64,000 nucleotides of DNA from Tumebacillus permanentifrigoris (GCF_003148565.1 NZ_QGGL01000008.1:124001-188000), one strand, 5' to 3'. Shown: positions 23,938-33,339, counted from the first letter of the stretch. Notes: a model not told the origin generated them from the sequence alone. Program-made: numbers and translations.

Positions 23938-24966
23938 ATGTATAAAAAACTACTTGCCAAAACACTAGACCAAATAGGCATTACGTTCCTCTACCGGGAA
24001 CGCAGCAAGCAATCGCATTTCAAACCGGCCAGCGGATTCCCATCGGCTGAATTTGCAGACGTCTACCCCGCGCCAGATGTGCCGGAGTTGACGATGCATC
24101 CGCAAGAGATGCGCGAGGATGGGTACGAGGTCGGTCGCTACACGTATGACAGCCCGATGACCTCCAGCCACCCGGAGAATGACGGCGCGCGCGGAGAGTA
24201 CTACATCCGCCGTGACCACAACCCCGAACCGGTCAACGTGATCGTGGTCCACGGGTGGCGAATGATCCATCTGGAGCGCGTACACAAGATGTTCACGAGC
24301 ACGTTTCTCGCGGCGGGCTATGATCTGTACTTCCCGACGATTCCTTATCACTTCGACCGCGCGTTGGAGGGGTCGTACAGCGGAGAGCATCTGGTCACCG
24401 CCGATGCCGACCACTCGATCCGCTCGATGCGCCAGACGATTGCCGAATTGCGAGCCTTGATCCGCTGGGTCAAGCGCGAGCGCGGCGGCAAGGTCATCGT
24501 GGTCGGGGTCAGCATGGGCGGGTATTTTTCAAACATGATGGCCGTGACCGAGGAGAACACCGATTACGTGATCTCGGTGATGTACGGCAACTCGTTGACG
24601 TATTCGGTGTGGGACTCAAAAATCGGCAGGTTTATCAAGCAAGATCTCTTGCAAGGCGGCATGACGCGGGAGGAATTGCAACAGCACTGGTCGATCCTCG
24701 AACCGACCCGTTGGAGCTTGAAGGTCAGACGGGAAAACATGCTGTTCCTGCACGGGATGTACGACGAGTATGTACACCCGCGCGATGCGGAAGCGCTCTG
24801 GGAGGCATGGGGCAGGCCGCGGCGCATCCTCTACCCGTGCGGACACGCCGGGATCGTGCTCTATCGCCGCCATCTGGCGCGCGATGCGATGCATTGGCTA
24901 GAGGAGCGCTTTCGTGAGGAGCGCGAAGGTGCGCACCCCTCGGTGGCGGTTACGCGCGAACCGTAA
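23938..24966 (+). CDS. Alpha/beta hydrolase
   Basis: The open frame begins further upstream inside a terminator. GAGAAGGT before ATG 23938 sets the start, giving 342 aa. The alpha/beta hydrolase fold shows 'VIVVHGWRM' (oxyanion strand), the nucleophile elbow 'VVGVSMGGY', an Asp in 'LHGMYDEYVHP' and a His in 'YPCGHAGIVLYRRH'. It has no signal peptide. It is probably a cytoplasmic esterase or lipase-like enzyme of unknown substrate. TATAAT at 23877-23882 is a likely -10 box. Confidence 0.85.
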   Translation: MYKKLLAKTLDQIGITFLYRERSKQSHFKPASGFPSAEFADVYPAPDVPELTMHPQEMREDGYEVGRYTYDSPMTSSHPENDGARGEYYIRRDHNPEPVNVIVVHGWRMIHLERVHKMFTSTFLAAGYDLYFPTIPYHFDRALEGSYSGEHLVTADADHSIRSMRQTIAELRALIRWVKRERGGKVIVVGVSMGGYFSNMMAVTEENTDYVISVMYGNSLTYSVWDSKIGRFIKQDLLQGGMTREELQQHWSILEPTRWSLKVRRENMLFLHGMYDEYVHPRDAEALWEAWGRPRRILYPCGHAGIVLYRRHLARDAMHWLEERFREEREGAHPSVAVTREP

Positions 24967-25001
24967 CTTTCATGGTAGGACAAAAAGAAGGGAGGCTGCC
25001 G

Positions 25002-25931
25002 ATGCGCGCACTTGTACTAGGATTGTTGGCCTCTTTCTTTTTTGCGTTTACGTTTGTGTTGAACCGGGCGATGGACATCGGGGGCGGGAGTTGGGTGTGG
25101 AGCGCATCGTTGCGCTATCTGTTCATGGCCCCGATGATGATCCTGCTCGTTGCCATGCGCAGCCAGCTCGCCCCAGTCTGGCAAGCGCTTCGTGCTCGTC
25201 CCTTGCTCTGGCTGGGCTGGAGTTTTGTCGGCTTCGTGCTGTTCTATGCGCCGATCTCCTTCGCCGCTGCGTTTGGCCCAGGCTGGTTGGTCGCCGGGAC
25301 GTGGCAGATCACGATCGTCTGCGGATCGTTGTTGGTGCCGCTGTTCGGGCAACGCATCCCGATGAAGGGGCTTTTGATGTCCTTGATCATCCTGCTCGGT
25401 GTGGCGTTGATGCAAGTTGAGCACGCGGGCGAGATCTCCGGGCGCGATGTGGTGCTTGGCATCGTCCCTGTTGTGATCGCTGCCTTCGCCTACCCGCTAG
25501 GCAACCGCAAGATGATGGGAGCCGTCGCCGGACAGTTGGACGCGTACCAGCGTGTGCTCGGGATGACGGTTGCCAGTTTGCCGTTTTGGTTGTTGCTCTC
25601 TGTGTATGGCATCTGGACGGACGGATTGCCGAGCCTCGCGCAGACGGGGCAGTCCGCCATCGTCGCGTTCACATCTGGCGTGCTGGCGACGGTGATTTTC
25701 TTCACCGCGACCGACCTCGTTCGCTCCGATCCGGCGAAACTCGCCGCTGTGGAAGCGACGCAGGCGGGGGAAGTGGTGTTCGCCGTCGTCGGGGAAGTGT
25801 TGCTGCTCTCCGCCGTGATGCCCTCCCTGCTGTCATGGATCGGGATGGTCATCGTCATGGCGGGCATGGTGTTGCACAGTTACGTCTCCATCCCCAAGAG
25901 ATCAATCGCGGAAAAAGCCCCTGCCTTGTAG
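25002..25931 (+). CDS. EamA/DMT-type multidrug resistance efflux transporter
   Basis: A GGGAGG just upstream fixes the ATG at 25002 rather than the in-frame ATG at 24972; the product is 309 aa. It has ten predicted membrane helices in two five-helix halves, as in EamA/EmrE-related exporters: 'LASFFFAFTFVLNRAM' in helix 1 and 'KLAAVEATQAGEVVFAVVGE' in the second half. It lies 35 bp after the hydrolase gene on the same strand, so they may be co-transcribed. The substrate is unknown. Confidence 0.85.
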   Translation: MRALVLGLLASFFFAFTFVLNRAMDIGGGSWVWSASLRYLFMAPMMILLVAMRSQLAPVWQALRARPLLWLGWSFVGFVLFYAPISFAAAFGPGWLVAGTWQITIVCGSLLVPLFGQRIPMKGLLMSLIILLGVALMQVEHAGEISGRDVVLGIVPVVIAAFAYPLGNRKMMGAVAGQLDAYQRVLGMTVASLPFWLLLSVYGIWTDGLPSLAQTGQSAIVAFTSGVLATVIFFTATDLVRSDPAKLAAVEATQAGEVVFAVVGEVLLLSAVMPSLLSWIGMVIVMAGMVLHSYVSIPKRSIAEKAPAL

Positions 25932-25947
25932 GCGAGGGGCTTTTTTT
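25912..25947. terminator. Bidirectional terminator between exporter and yedK
   Basis: AAAAAGCCCCTGCC pairs with GGCGAGGGGCTTTTT with one bulged base. It lies at the convergent gene ends. Confidence 0.88.
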
Positions 25948-26613
25948 CTAGATCTCCACAATGCAGTCGGGCAGTTCGTTTCGCACATTGCCAACCATCG
26001 CGGCCACCGGGTAGGCGAACATCTCGTCCTCTGGGTACGGGGTGAGCAACGACTGGAGGCGTTCAGAGTCGAAGTGCTCCCGGTCAAGCCAGAGCTCCTC
26101 ATCCTCGCGGCGCAGGATCACCGGCATCCGGTCATGAATCGGGCTGACCAGCGTGTTCGGCTTGGTCGTGAGGATCGTGCAGGTATGTAACTTCGTGCCA
26201 TCTGGAGCGTTCCAGGAGTCATAGAGGCCTGCCATGCTGAAGATCTCGCGGTCTTGGCGCAGGATGCGCATCGGCTGCTTGCTTTTGCCAGACTTTTGCC
26301 ACTCGTAGAACCCATCGGCGGGAATCAGGCAGCGCTTGCGTTGGAACGATTGTCTGAAAGCAGGCTTGTCCGCGACCGTCTCAGACTTGGCGTTGATCGT
26401 CTTGTAGGCGATGCTTACGTCCTTCGCCCAAGCGGGCACCAAGCCCCATTTCAACTGCCCGATTCGCTTCTGACCATCATGAGCCAGCACGGCCGTCAAC
26501 GGCTGTCCCGGCGCGATGTTGTAGCGCGGCACATAGTCGAACGGAATCTCCTCCACACCATAGCGCAGCATCAATTCTTCGAGTGGAACGGTCAGCGTAA
26601 AACGTCCACACAT
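25948..26613 (-). CDS. yedK: SRAP/HMCES-family abasic-site shielding protein YedK
   Basis: Two ATGs lie six bases apart. GGAGGTG is correctly spaced only for the inner one, at 26613, which makes Cys residue 2: Met-Cys-Gly-Arg-Phe. This is required because the catalytic Cys2 must become the N-terminus, where it forms a thiazolidine with abasic sites in single-stranded DNA. Other SRAP features are 'RYNIAPGQ', 'WGLVPAWAKD', 'NAKSETVADKPAFR' and 'CLIPADGFYEW'. The product is 221 aa, the usual length. It protects replication forks from abasic lesions and is often tied to the SOS response. Confidence 0.95.
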   Translation of the reverse strand: MCGRFTLTVPLEELMLRYGVEEIPFDYVPRYNIAPGQPLTAVLAHDGQKRIGQLKWGLVPAWAKDVSIAYKTINAKSETVADKPAFRQSFQRKRCLIPADGFYEWQKSGKSKQPMRILRQDREIFSMAGLYDSWNAPDGTKLHTCTILTTKPNTLVSPIHDRMPVILRREDEELWLDREHFDSERLQSLLTPYPEDEMFAYPVAAMVGNVRNELPDCIVEI

Positions 26614-26648
26614 CGTCATACACCTCCGCCAGTTTTCTCTAGTGTAGC

Positions 26649-26687
26649 AAAAAAAGACCCAGCATGTGTGCGGGGGTCTTTTTTTTT
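26649..26687. terminator. Bidirectional terminator downstream of the XRE gene
   Basis: AAAAAAAGACCC pairs with GGGTCTTTTTTT around a 13-nt loop, between the XRE gene end and the yedK start. Confidence 0.8.
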
Positions 26688-27057
26688 AGCTGGAGGTATG
26701 CAATTCCCGAGCAATCGTCAAGGCGATCAGCAGGCATTCCTTCTCCTCTGGCGGCAAGGGCCGACCATCGAGTTCCAAGCGACCCGCAGAGATGCTGTCC
26801 TGTAATTGTTCCAGCATGGCGCGGTGTGTCTCGATGAATTCGCGTTCGTTGGAGTGGGGCTTGTCGGTACGTCCGAGCATGTAGTCGGTCGAGACACCGA
26901 ACAACTTGGCAAGTACGGTCAGCGTGTGCGGGGTCAACTTCCGTCGCTCATTTTCATAATGGCTGTAGGCCTCGCGGTTGACTCCAAGCGTTTCTGCGAC
27001 TTGGTGTTGCGTCAGGCCTTGGGCTTTGCGCAGTTGTTTCAATCTCGCTCCGAGCAA
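26686..27057 (-). CDS. XRE-family repressor with C-terminal helical domain
   Basis: AGGAGG is best spaced (8 nt) for TTG 27057, giving 123 aa; a GTG nine bases upstream is too close to it. The N-terminal Cro/CI domain reads 'LTQHQVAETLGVNREAYSHY' (helices 2 and 3) with 'KLFGVSTDYMLGR' after it, typical of phage-type repressors and ImmR/SinR-like proteins. A 55-residue acidic helical tail may mediate oligomerisation. It is divergent from a second XRE gene across repeated GATAC-N5-GTATC dyads, as in a phage-type genetic switch. Confidence 0.85.
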   Translation of the reverse strand: MLGARLKQLRKAQGLTQHQVAETLGVNREAYSHYENERRKLTPHTLTVLAKLFGVSTDYMLGRTDKPHSNEREFIETHRAMLEQLQDSISAGRLELDGRPLPPEEKECLLIALTIARELHTSS

Positions 27058-27083
27058 GGTCAACACCTCCTAACAACATTATA

Positions 27084-27189
27084 GATACGATAAGTATCGG
27101 TTCATAGGTATTTTACAGATTCCATCCTTGACGCTACAAAACGTATCACTTAGGATGAATGTATCTTGTCAACGGATACAAATTGTATC
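27084..27189. promoter_or_regulatory. Operator cluster: GATAC-N5-GTATC dyads between divergent XRE genes
   Basis: Two perfect dyads, GATAC-GATAA-GTATC (27084-27098) and GATAC-AAATT-GTATC (27175-27189), flank a near match, GCTAC-AAAAC-GTATC (27133-27147). An extra half-site GTATC is at 27161-27165. The sites lie before both start codons and are the likely binding sites of one or both XRE proteins. Confidence 0.7.
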
Positions 27190-27202
27190 GCGAGGGAGCC
27201 GG

Positions 27203-27409
27203 ATGAAACGATACCCACTGATTGCCTGCCGTGTCGCGATCGAGAAGACACAAGCACAGGTCGCACAGGACTTGCAACTCTCCGAAGTCTATGTCCGGAA
27301 GATCGAAGCAGGGGACAAAAAACCTGGCCGAGAGACGATCATCAAGTTTGCACGTTATTATCAAAAATCCGTGACCGAGTTGTTCCCCGACCTGTTCGCA
27401 GAGGAATAA
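27203..27409 (+). CDS. Single-domain XRE regulator, 68 aa (Cro-like)
   Basis: GAGGGAG before ATG 27203 sets the start inside a longer frame. The 68-aa product is one helix-turn-helix: 'KTQAQVAQDLQLSEVYVRKI' followed by 'ETIIKFARYYQKSVTELF'. It lacks any other domain. Its start lies 13 bp after a perfect GATAC dyad, so binding there would block its transcription. With the divergent 123-aa repressor it forms a CI/Cro-like pair. No other phage genes are near, so this may be a relic or a domesticated switch. Confidence 0.82.
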   Translation: MKRYPLIACRVAIEKTQAQVAQDLQLSEVYVRKIEAGDKKPGRETIIKFARYYQKSVTELFPDLFAEE

Positions 27410-27417
27410 AACTAAAA

Positions 27418-27462
27418 CTCTCTACATTCTAGCAAACATTTGCTTAGAATGAGAGGGTGTTT
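27418..27462 (+). terminator. Long hairpin after the 68-aa XRE gene
   Basis: CTCTC, CATTCT and AGCAAA pair in turn with TTTGCT, AGAATG and GAGAG, with small bulges. A T-rich stretch follows. Confidence 0.6.
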
Positions 27463-27517
27463 GGTTATTTTTGAGCTATCTTGATATTTTATTTTTGTGG
27501 TTTTAATACAGGCGTGC

Positions 27518-27549
27518 AAAAAGGGCCCCGTTTTACGGGGTCCTTTTTT
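27518..27549 (+). terminator. Second terminator upstream of the glycosyltransferase
   Basis: AAAAAGGGCCCCG pairs with CGGGGTCCTTTTTT around TTTTA, with one wobble pair. Confidence 0.85.
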
Positions 27550-27615
27550 CGTTTTGGCGGGGGGTTTTTTGGTACATCCTAGAAAGGAAGGGGTCGTCTA
27601 GAGGAGGGTCTTGGT

Positions 27616-28749
27616 ATGTCGCACATCGTACTGCTGTCCGAATCGATCGGCAGCGGTCATGAACGCGCCGCAACGGCGGTCGAAGAAGCGCTTCGAGCGC
27701 ATGAGCCGCTCGTGCAGATCACGAGGCTGAATCTGCTCGATACGTTTCGCCCGCTCGCCGCTCGGATCTCGCGTGCGGTGTATTACCGTGCGCTGCAGCA
27801 CAGTCCAAAGCTCTGGGGAGCGTGGTACGAATGGCAGCGGGAAAAGGAGTGGCACGCGATGGTTCGCAACTTGATCCGGCAGTCACTGCACCGCGATGTC
27901 GGCAAGTGGCTGCAGGAGTTGCAACCAGATGTCATCGTCTGCACACATCCAATTCCGGCGCTGTTGATCGCGGAGATGAAGCGACAGGGGTTGCGAGTGC
28001 CGCTCTGTACGGTGGTGACCGATTATGATATGCATGGGTATTGGATGCATCCGGCGGTCGATTTGTATTGTCTGCCGCTGACAGAAATGGCGGAGGAGAT
28101 CGAGCCAAGAATCGGTGATCACGCGGAGGTGCGCGTGACAGGCATCCCGATCTCCTCGCGGTTTGCCGAGGCTTTCACGCTGACACAGCACCGGACGACC
28201 CATGAGCGGAAAAAAATCCTGATCAGCGGCGGCGGTTGGGGATTGGGCGTCGTGCCGATGGTCGAGCAGATCGCTGGATCAGGATTGGAAGCGGACGTCA
28301 CGATCGTCTGCGGCACGAACCGGTCGTTGTTCCATGAGATGAAGGCGCGGTGTGAGGGCTTGTCACATGTGGCGGTCCACGGCTTTTCGGAACAGATGGA
28401 GTCCTTGATGGCCCAGAGCGATGTGCTGGTCACCAAGCCTGGCGGGTTGACGATGTCAGAAGCGCTGGCGATGGAGTTGCCGATGGTGCTGTACTCACCC
28501 GTCGGCGGCCAAGAGTCGCGCAACGGGCACTTGATGGCGCGACTCTCGGTCGCTTTGGCAGCGCACTCAGCACGTGATTTGACGCAACACGTACAACGAT
28601 TGGTCGGGTGCGACTTGACGCGGCAGCAGATGGTACGGAGCATGGCCCAGATTCGCCGCCCGTTGGCAGCGCTCGATGTGGCAGCGGCCGTGTTGGAGAT
28701 CAGGCGGTCACGGTCAGGGAAACAGCGACGCACGCCCACTAGGGTGTAA
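27616..28749 (+). CDS. GT28-family glycosyltransferase (diacylglycerol glycosyltransferase / UgtP-like)
   Basis: GAGGAGGG upstream fixes ATG 27616; 377 aa. The N-terminal domain begins 'LLSESIGSGHERAATAVEEA', the lipid-acceptor motif of MGDG-synthase-like enzymes. 'VCTHPIPALLIAEMKRQG' and 'VVTDYDMHGYWMHP' follow. The C-terminal GT28 domain has 'LISGGGWGLG' and the nucleotide-sugar site 'VTKPGGLTMSEALAMELPMV'. Such enzymes add glucose or galactose to diacylglycerol in the membrane, giving glycolipids and lipoteichoic acid anchors. The exact sugar and acceptor cannot be told from sequence. Confidence 0.87.
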   Translation: MSHIVLLSESIGSGHERAATAVEEALRAHEPLVQITRLNLLDTFRPLAARISRAVYYRALQHSPKLWGAWYEWQREKEWHAMVRNLIRQSLHRDVGKWLQELQPDVIVCTHPIPALLIAEMKRQGLRVPLCTVVTDYDMHGYWMHPAVDLYCLPLTEMAEEIEPRIGDHAEVRVTGIPISSRFAEAFTLTQHRTTHERKKILISGGGWGLGVVPMVEQIAGSGLEADVTIVCGTNRSLFHEMKARCEGLSHVAVHGFSEQMESLMAQSDVLVTKPGGLTMSEALAMELPMVLYSPVGGQESRNGHLMARLSVALAAHSARDLTQHVQRLVGCDLTRQQMVRSMAQIRRPLAALDVAAAVLEIRRSRSGKQRRTPTRV

Positions 28750-28762
28750 GCGTCGCTTTTTT
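28724..28762 (+). terminator. Terminator overlapping the end of the glycosyltransferase gene
   Basis: AGCGACGC (28724-28731) pairs with GCGTCGCT (28750-28757) and ACGCCC pairs inside with GGGTGT, followed by a T-run. The 5' arm is coding sequence. Confidence 0.85.
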
Positions 28763-28906
28763 GTGATGATCGTTACTATATAGACGTAAAATAGCAGGAC
28801 GGGTTGAAATGGATCGCCTAACGAACTATAGTAAAAGTAACATAGAAAATACAGAATACTAAATCAGACTCGAGTACTTCGCCGGAAAGTGAAGGAGGAG
28901 CTATAC

Positions 28907-31735
28907 ATGCAACGGAGTGGAGACCAGCAAGATCCCCAAGACCAAAAGCTGCAAACGTTTGCCTCGGAGATGACGGTGGAGGAGCGCCGTGCTCCTGAAA
29001 GTGAATCGGCCCTGCGCCGTGATATCCGCATCCTCGGCAACCTGCTGGGCGAGGTGGTTGTGTCGCAGTGTGGCCAAGAAGTGCTCGACTTGGTCGAGAA
29101 CGTGCGTGCCGCGGCGAAGGACTTGCGCAAGCAAGGGACGGAGGAGAGCCGCGAGAACTTCCGATCGACGATCCGTGAAATTCCAGCCGAGATGCGCCAG
29201 GAAGTGATCCGGGCGTTCGCGTTGTATTTTCAATTGGTCAACCTCGCGGAACAATCACACCGCATCCGCCGCAAGCGGGAGTATGAGCGCACGACCGGCT
29301 CGCGTCCGCAACGCGGTTCATTGCGCAGTGCGTTCCACAAGATGTACAACAACGGCATACAAGCCGAGGAAATCCAATCGCTGATCCACCAGATCGGGGT
29401 TGAATTGGTGCTGACTGCGCATCCGACGGAAGCTCAGCGGCGCACGATCCTCGACAAGCACCACCAGATGTCGTTGATTCTGGAGAAATTCGATGATCCG
29501 TCGGTCACCACTCGCGAGATGAAGAACATGAAGCGGCTGTTAAAGGCCGAGATCGTCTCGCTGTGGCAGACGCGCAACGTGCGCAAGGAGCGCCTCACCG
29601 TGCTCGACGAAGTGCGCAATGGGCTGTACTTCCTCGACGAAGTGTTGTTTGACGTGTTGCCGGCGATTCACTTGGAGATGGAGGAGCAGTTGCAGACACT
29701 GTACCCGGACCATGACTGGGAAGTGCCGACGTTCCTGCGCTTCGGCTCTTGGATGGGCGGAGACCGTGACGGCAACCCCTACGTGACAGCAGACTTGACG
29801 TTCCAGACGTTGGTGTTGCACTTCGACCTCGCGATGCGCAAGTACGAAGCGGAGATGCTCTCGCTGGGGCAAGACCTCAGCCAGTCCTATGAACGAGCGG
29901 GTGCAAGCGCAGAATTGATCACCTCGCTCGGACTGGACAACACCTACATCCCGGATGAACCGTACCGGGAGAAAATCGACCAGATCCTCTCGCGCCTCCA
30001 AGCGACCAAGGCGCGCTACCACGGCGAGTTCAGTGCCGAGCAAGACAGTGCGTACAAGTCGACAGAAGAGTTCCTCGAGGACATTCGGATCGTCGAGCGC
30101 TCGTTGCTCCACCACAAAGGCGCGGAGATTGCTGAAGTCAAGGTTCGACCGCTCATCCGCCAAGTCGAACTTTTCGGCTTCCATATGGCGACCTTGGACA
30201 TCCGTCAACACAGCGAAGTGCACGAACAAGCGCTGGAGGAATTGTTCCAACGCGCCCATATCGGAAATTATGTCGACCTCGCAGAGGAGGCAAAAATCAG
30301 CCTGTTGACCTCGCTGCTCGACGACCGTCGCCCGCTGTGCTCCCCGCATGTGGTGTTGGGGGCTCAGACGCAGGAGACGCTGGACGTGTTCCACACGGTG
30401 CGCAAAAGCCAGAAGCTGTTCGGGAATGATTGCATCCAGAACTACCTGATCTCGATGGCCCAAGGGGTTAGCGACATGCTGGAAGTCCTGTTGCTCTCGA
30501 AGGAAGCCGGCCTGTTCCAGTGGGGTGCAGATGGTACTGTGACCAGCACGATGAATGTCGTGCCGCTGTTTGAAACGATCGAGGATTTGCGAGAAGCGCC
30601 GGCGATCGTCGATGTGCTGTTCAACAATCCGGTGTACCGCGAGCATTTGAAGGCGCGTGGAGACTTGCAAGAGATCATGCTGGGTTACTCCGACAGCAAC
30701 AAGGACGGAGGCTACCTGACTTCAAACTGGGAGCTCTACAAGTCACAAAAAGCGATTCACCGTGTCGCCGAGCAGTATGGTGTGCGCCTGAAGTTCTTCC
30801 ACGGGCGCGGTGGAGCGCTGGGGCGTGGGGGCGGTCCGATCGAGCGCAGTATCCTCGCACAGCCGCCAGAAGCGATGCAGGGCAAAGTCAAGATCACGGA
30901 GCAGGGCGAAGTCATCTCGCAGCGCTACTCGAATCCGGGCATCGCGATGCGTTCGTTGGAATCAGCGGTATCGTCCGTGTTGCTGGCCTCGATGAAAGAG
31001 CAGACGACGTACATGCAGGAAACGGAGCGCCGCTGGTCGGAGATGATGGAGCAGTTGTCGCAGGCTTCGTTCGAAGCCTACCAGAAATTCGTGTATCGCA
31101 ACGAGGATTTCCTGCCGTACTTCCAGCAGGCGACTCCGATTGACGTCATCGGGGAGTTGAACCTCGGCTCCCGACCAGCGAAGCGACGCAATTCGATGCG
31201 CATCCAAGATCTGCGCGCCATCCCGTGGGTGTTCTCGTGGACGCAGAACCGCCACTTGCTCCCGGCGTGGTTCGGATTTGGAACGGCGATGGAGGATGAA
31301 CTGGCAAGCAATCCAGAGTCGGTGCGTGAATTCAAGCGGATGTACCAGTTCTGGCCGTTCTTCCAAGCGATGATCGACAACATCCAGATGGCGCTCGCCA
31401 AAGCGGATATGCTGATCGCCGCCGAATACGTCAAACTGGTTGAGGACGAGGAACTGGCCGCTCGGGTGTTCGGGCGTATCCAGGAGGAGTACAAGCGCAC
31501 CAAGCGCGTCGTGCTGGAGATCACCGGGGAGACGGATATCCTCGCCAACGCGCCTGTGATCCAGGAATCGATCCGCCTGCGCAATCCTTACGTCGACCCG
31601 CTGTCCTACTTGCAAGTGTTGTTGCTGGAGGAACTCCGCGAGGCCCGTCGCGATGGCGATGAGTCGGCAGGGGACATCAATGGTGTACTGCTGACGATCA
31701 ACGGAATTTCATCCGGCTTGCGCAATACTGGCTGA
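28907..31735 (+). CDS. ppc: Phosphoenolpyruvate carboxylase
   Basis: AAGGAGGAG (28892-28900) supports ATG 28907 rather than the in-frame GTG upstream; 942 aa. Family motifs are the catalytic-His region '[12 protein letters not shown]', '[20 protein letters not shown]', the glycine loop '[14 protein letters not shown]' and the invariant C-terminus 'LRNTG'. The enzyme adds bicarbonate to PEP to give oxaloacetate, refilling the TCA cycle. It appears full length and monocistronic. Confidence 0.97.
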   Translation: MQRSGDQQDPQDQKLQTFASEMTVEERRAPESESALRRDIRILGNLLGEVVVSQCGQEVLDLVENVRAAAKDLRKQGTEESRENFRSTIREIPAEMRQEVIRAFALYFQLVNLAEQSHRIRRKREYERTTGSRPQRGSLRSAFHKMYNNGIQAEEIQSLIHQIGVELVLTAHPTEAQRRTILDKHHQMSLILEKFDDPSVTTREMKNMKRLLKAEIVSLWQTRNVRKERLTVLDEVRNGLYFLDEVLFDVLPAIHLEMEEQLQTLYPDHDWEVPTFLRFGSWMGGDRDGNPYVTADLTFQTLVLHFDLAMRKYEAEMLSLGQDLSQSYERAGASAELITSLGLDNTYIPDEPYREKIDQILSRLQATKARYHGEFSAEQDSAYKSTEEFLEDIRIVERSLLHHKGAEIAEVKVRPLIRQVELFGFHMATLDIRQHSEVHEQALEELFQRAHIGNYVDLAEEAKISLLTSLLDDRRPLCSPHVVLGAQTQETLDVFHTVRKSQKLFGNDCIQNYLISMAQGVSDMLEVLLLSKEAGLFQWGADGTVTSTMNVVPLFETIEDLREAPAIVDVLFNNPVYREHLKARGDLQEIMLGYSDSNKDGGYLTSNWELYKSQKAIHRVAEQYGVRLKFFHGRGGALGRGGGPIERSILAQPPEAMQGKVKITEQGEVISQRYSNPGIAMRSLESAVSSVLLASMKEQTTYMQETERRWSEMMEQLSQASFEAYQKFVYRNEDFLPYFQQATPIDVIGELNLGSRPAKRRNSMRIQDLRAIPWVFSWTQNRHLLPAWFGFGTAMEDELASNPESVREFKRMYQFWPFFQAMIDNIQMALAKADMLIAAEYVKLVEDEELAARVFGRIQEEYKRTKRVVLEITGETDILANAPVIQESIRLRNPYVDPLSYLQVLLLEELREARRDGDESAGDINGVLLTINGISSGLRNTG

Positions 31736-31764
31736 TGTTTAGGTCAGACCATTAATGAGGCTAC

Positions 31765-31803
31765 AAAAACAGACCCACACGCATGACGTGTGGGTCTGTT
31801 TTT
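31765..31803 (+). terminator. Terminator after ppc
   Basis: A 17-bp perfect stem (AAAAACAGACCCACACG / CGTGTGGGTCTGTTTTT). Confidence 0.95.
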
Positions 31804-31815
31804 ACATACGGCTTC

Positions 31816-31838
31816 AACTTTTTCCTAAAGTGTGCGTC
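31816..31838 (+). promoter_or_regulatory. ECF-type promoter before the sigma factor gene
   Basis: AAC (31816-31818), a 16-bp spacer, then CGTC (31835-31838) matches the AAC-N16-CGT pattern of ECF sigma promoters. It lies 40 bp before the sigma gene and suggests autoregulation. Confidence 0.6.
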
Positions 31839-31877
31839 TAATGGGTATAGAGAGCGGGAGACGGAGGAGGCTGGGGG

Positions 31878-32402
31878 ATGAAGGAGCAGGATCTGGTCGC
31901 CGGCGCGTTGGTCGACCAAGCGTCGATGGCCGAACTGTTGCGGATGATTGAACCGTATGTGTTTCAGACCGCGTATTATCTGACTGGGAGCAAGATGGAC
32001 GGGGAGGACGTCGCACAGGACGCGCTCTGGAAGATCTGCCGCTCCCTGCATCAGTTCAAGGGCGATAGTTCTTTTCGAACGTGGGTGTACTCGGTGGTGC
32101 TGAACACCTACCGCGATGCAGCTCGGAAAAAGCGGCGTGTCACCGTGCCGCTGGAAGATACATATGTCGACCACGCGCCCTCTGTGGAGGAGACGGTGGC
32201 GACGCGCAGCCGCTTGGATGACTTGCGACGGGAGATTATGAAGCTGAACACAGAGGACCGCGAGATTTTCGTCCTGCGCCATCTGCAGCAGTTGTCCTAT
32301 TCGGAAGTTGCGGCGACGATGGAAGTGACGGAGGCGCATGTGCGCTCGCGGCTGTATCGGACACGTCAAAAGTTGAAACACATGCTCTATGGAGGTGAGT
32401 GA
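31878..32402 (+). CDS. ECF RNA polymerase sigma factor
   Basis: The 174-aa protein starts at ATG 31878 behind GGAGGAGG. Region 2 is seen in 'AYYLTGSKMDGEDVAQDALW' and 'FRTWVYSVVLNTYRD'. Region 4 is 'EDREIFVLRHLQQLSYSEVA' plus 'VTEAHVRSRLYRTRQKL'. It lacks regions 1.1 and 3, as ECF sigma factors do. The next gene, one base later, is its zinc-finger anti-sigma factor, so it is presumably held inactive at the membrane until an envelope signal arrives. An ECF-like promoter upstream suggests it transcribes itself. Confidence 0.92.
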   Translation: MKEQDLVAGALVDQASMAELLRMIEPYVFQTAYYLTGSKMDGEDVAQDALWKICRSLHQFKGDSSFRTWVYSVVLNTYRDAARKKRRVTVPLEDTYVDHAPSVEETVATRSRLDDLRREIMKLNTEDREIFVLRHLQQLSYSEVAATMEVTEAHVRSRLYRTRQKLKHMLYGGE

Positions 32403-32403
32403 G

Positions 32404-33234
32404 ATGTCTTGTGCAGAGATGGAGTTCATGATTCAACGCTACTATGACGGGGAATTGGTGACGGAGGAAGAGTCGCTGTTGCAAGCGCATCTGCACACCT
32501 GCCAGTCCTGCGATCAGGAGTTTCGCGAGTTTGGAACGCTGTTTGGCGATATCGGTGCGTTGCGGTTGCAAGTGGAGCACCGCGACATCCTCTCGCGAAC
32601 GTTGGAGCGGTTGGAGGAAGCCCAACTCAAGCGTCAGAGCGATCGATGGTATCGCGGGGTGGCAGTGGCGGCGGCGGTGTTGGTGGTCGTCAGCACGGCT
32701 CTCGTGAGCTGGACCGATTCAGGGCAGGCGATGAAGCACCGGGTCTCGGCGTTTTTTGCCCAACAGACCCAGACACAGCCCTTGATGAAGGTGGAAGTGC
32801 CACCGACCCATGTCGAGCACGATCCGCAGCAGGCACAGGCGGCGCTGGAGAATATCTATGCGCAAGTGCAATTTCCACTGATGGAGCTGACCGATCCGCG
32901 CTTGCAGGTGGAGTCGACCTCGCTGACCGGTGTGGATGCTGATCAGATGTACCAGATGGTGGAGTTGGAGTACCGGTTGGTTGGCAAACAAGCGGGTGAG
33001 TCGGACCTCGTCCACTTCCTCGCCACACCGGACAACTCGCTGAAGTCCCGTGCGAAAAGCAACCTCGGCACGTATGAGTTCAAAGGGGAAGTCCAAGCTG
33101 GCGCGTTCAGATGGGCTAAGGTTGGGGAGCATGCGATCACGGCGGAGATCAATGAGGTGTATTACCAGTTGTTCTCGCCGTTTTTGAGCACGCAGGATCT
33201 GTTGGAGATGGCGAAGAGCATTCAGAAACGGTAG
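32404..33234 (+). CDS. Membrane-bound anti-sigma factor with zinc finger
   Basis: GGAGGTG at 32391-32397 fixes ATG 32404, since the earlier ATG at 32389 lies in that ribosome site; 276 aa. The N-terminus has the anti-sigma zinc finger His-x3-Cys-x2-Cys ('HLHTCQSC', about 30-37). One membrane helix follows ('VAVAAAVLVVVSTALVSW', about 83-100). The remaining 170 residues would be outside the cell and probably sense the signal; I do not recognise this domain. It should bind and silence the preceding sigma factor. Confidence 0.88.
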   Translation: MSCAEMEFMIQRYYDGELVTEEESLLQAHLHTCQSCDQEFREFGTLFGDIGALRLQVEHRDILSRTLERLEEAQLKRQSDRWYRGVAVAAAVLVVVSTALVSWTDSGQAMKHRVSAFFAQQTQTQPLMKVEVPPTHVEHDPQQAQAALENIYAQVQFPLMELTDPRLQVESTSLTGVDADQMYQMVELEYRLVGKQAGESDLVHFLATPDNSLKSRAKSNLGTYEFKGEVQAGAFRWAKVGEHAITAEINEVYYQLFSPFLSTQDLLEMAKSIQKR

Positions 33235-33237
33235 CAA

Positions 33238-33263
33238 AAAACCGCCCCGATGAGGGCGGTTTT
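33238..33263 (+). terminator. Terminator of the sigma/anti-sigma operon
   Basis: AAAACCGCCC pairs perfectly with GGGCGGTTTT around CGATGA. Confidence 0.88.
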
Positions 33264-33339
33264 CGTAGTTGCAGGCTTGTTTCTGCTCGTTGCAGACTCG
33301 TTAGTGAAAATGATCCTCCCTGACTAGTTTGCGACTCTG

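Noticed and set aside
27416-27562. rRNA or tRNA genes
   Set aside because: The strong hairpins here and elsewhere are terminators; no cloverleaf or conserved rRNA segment was found in the window.
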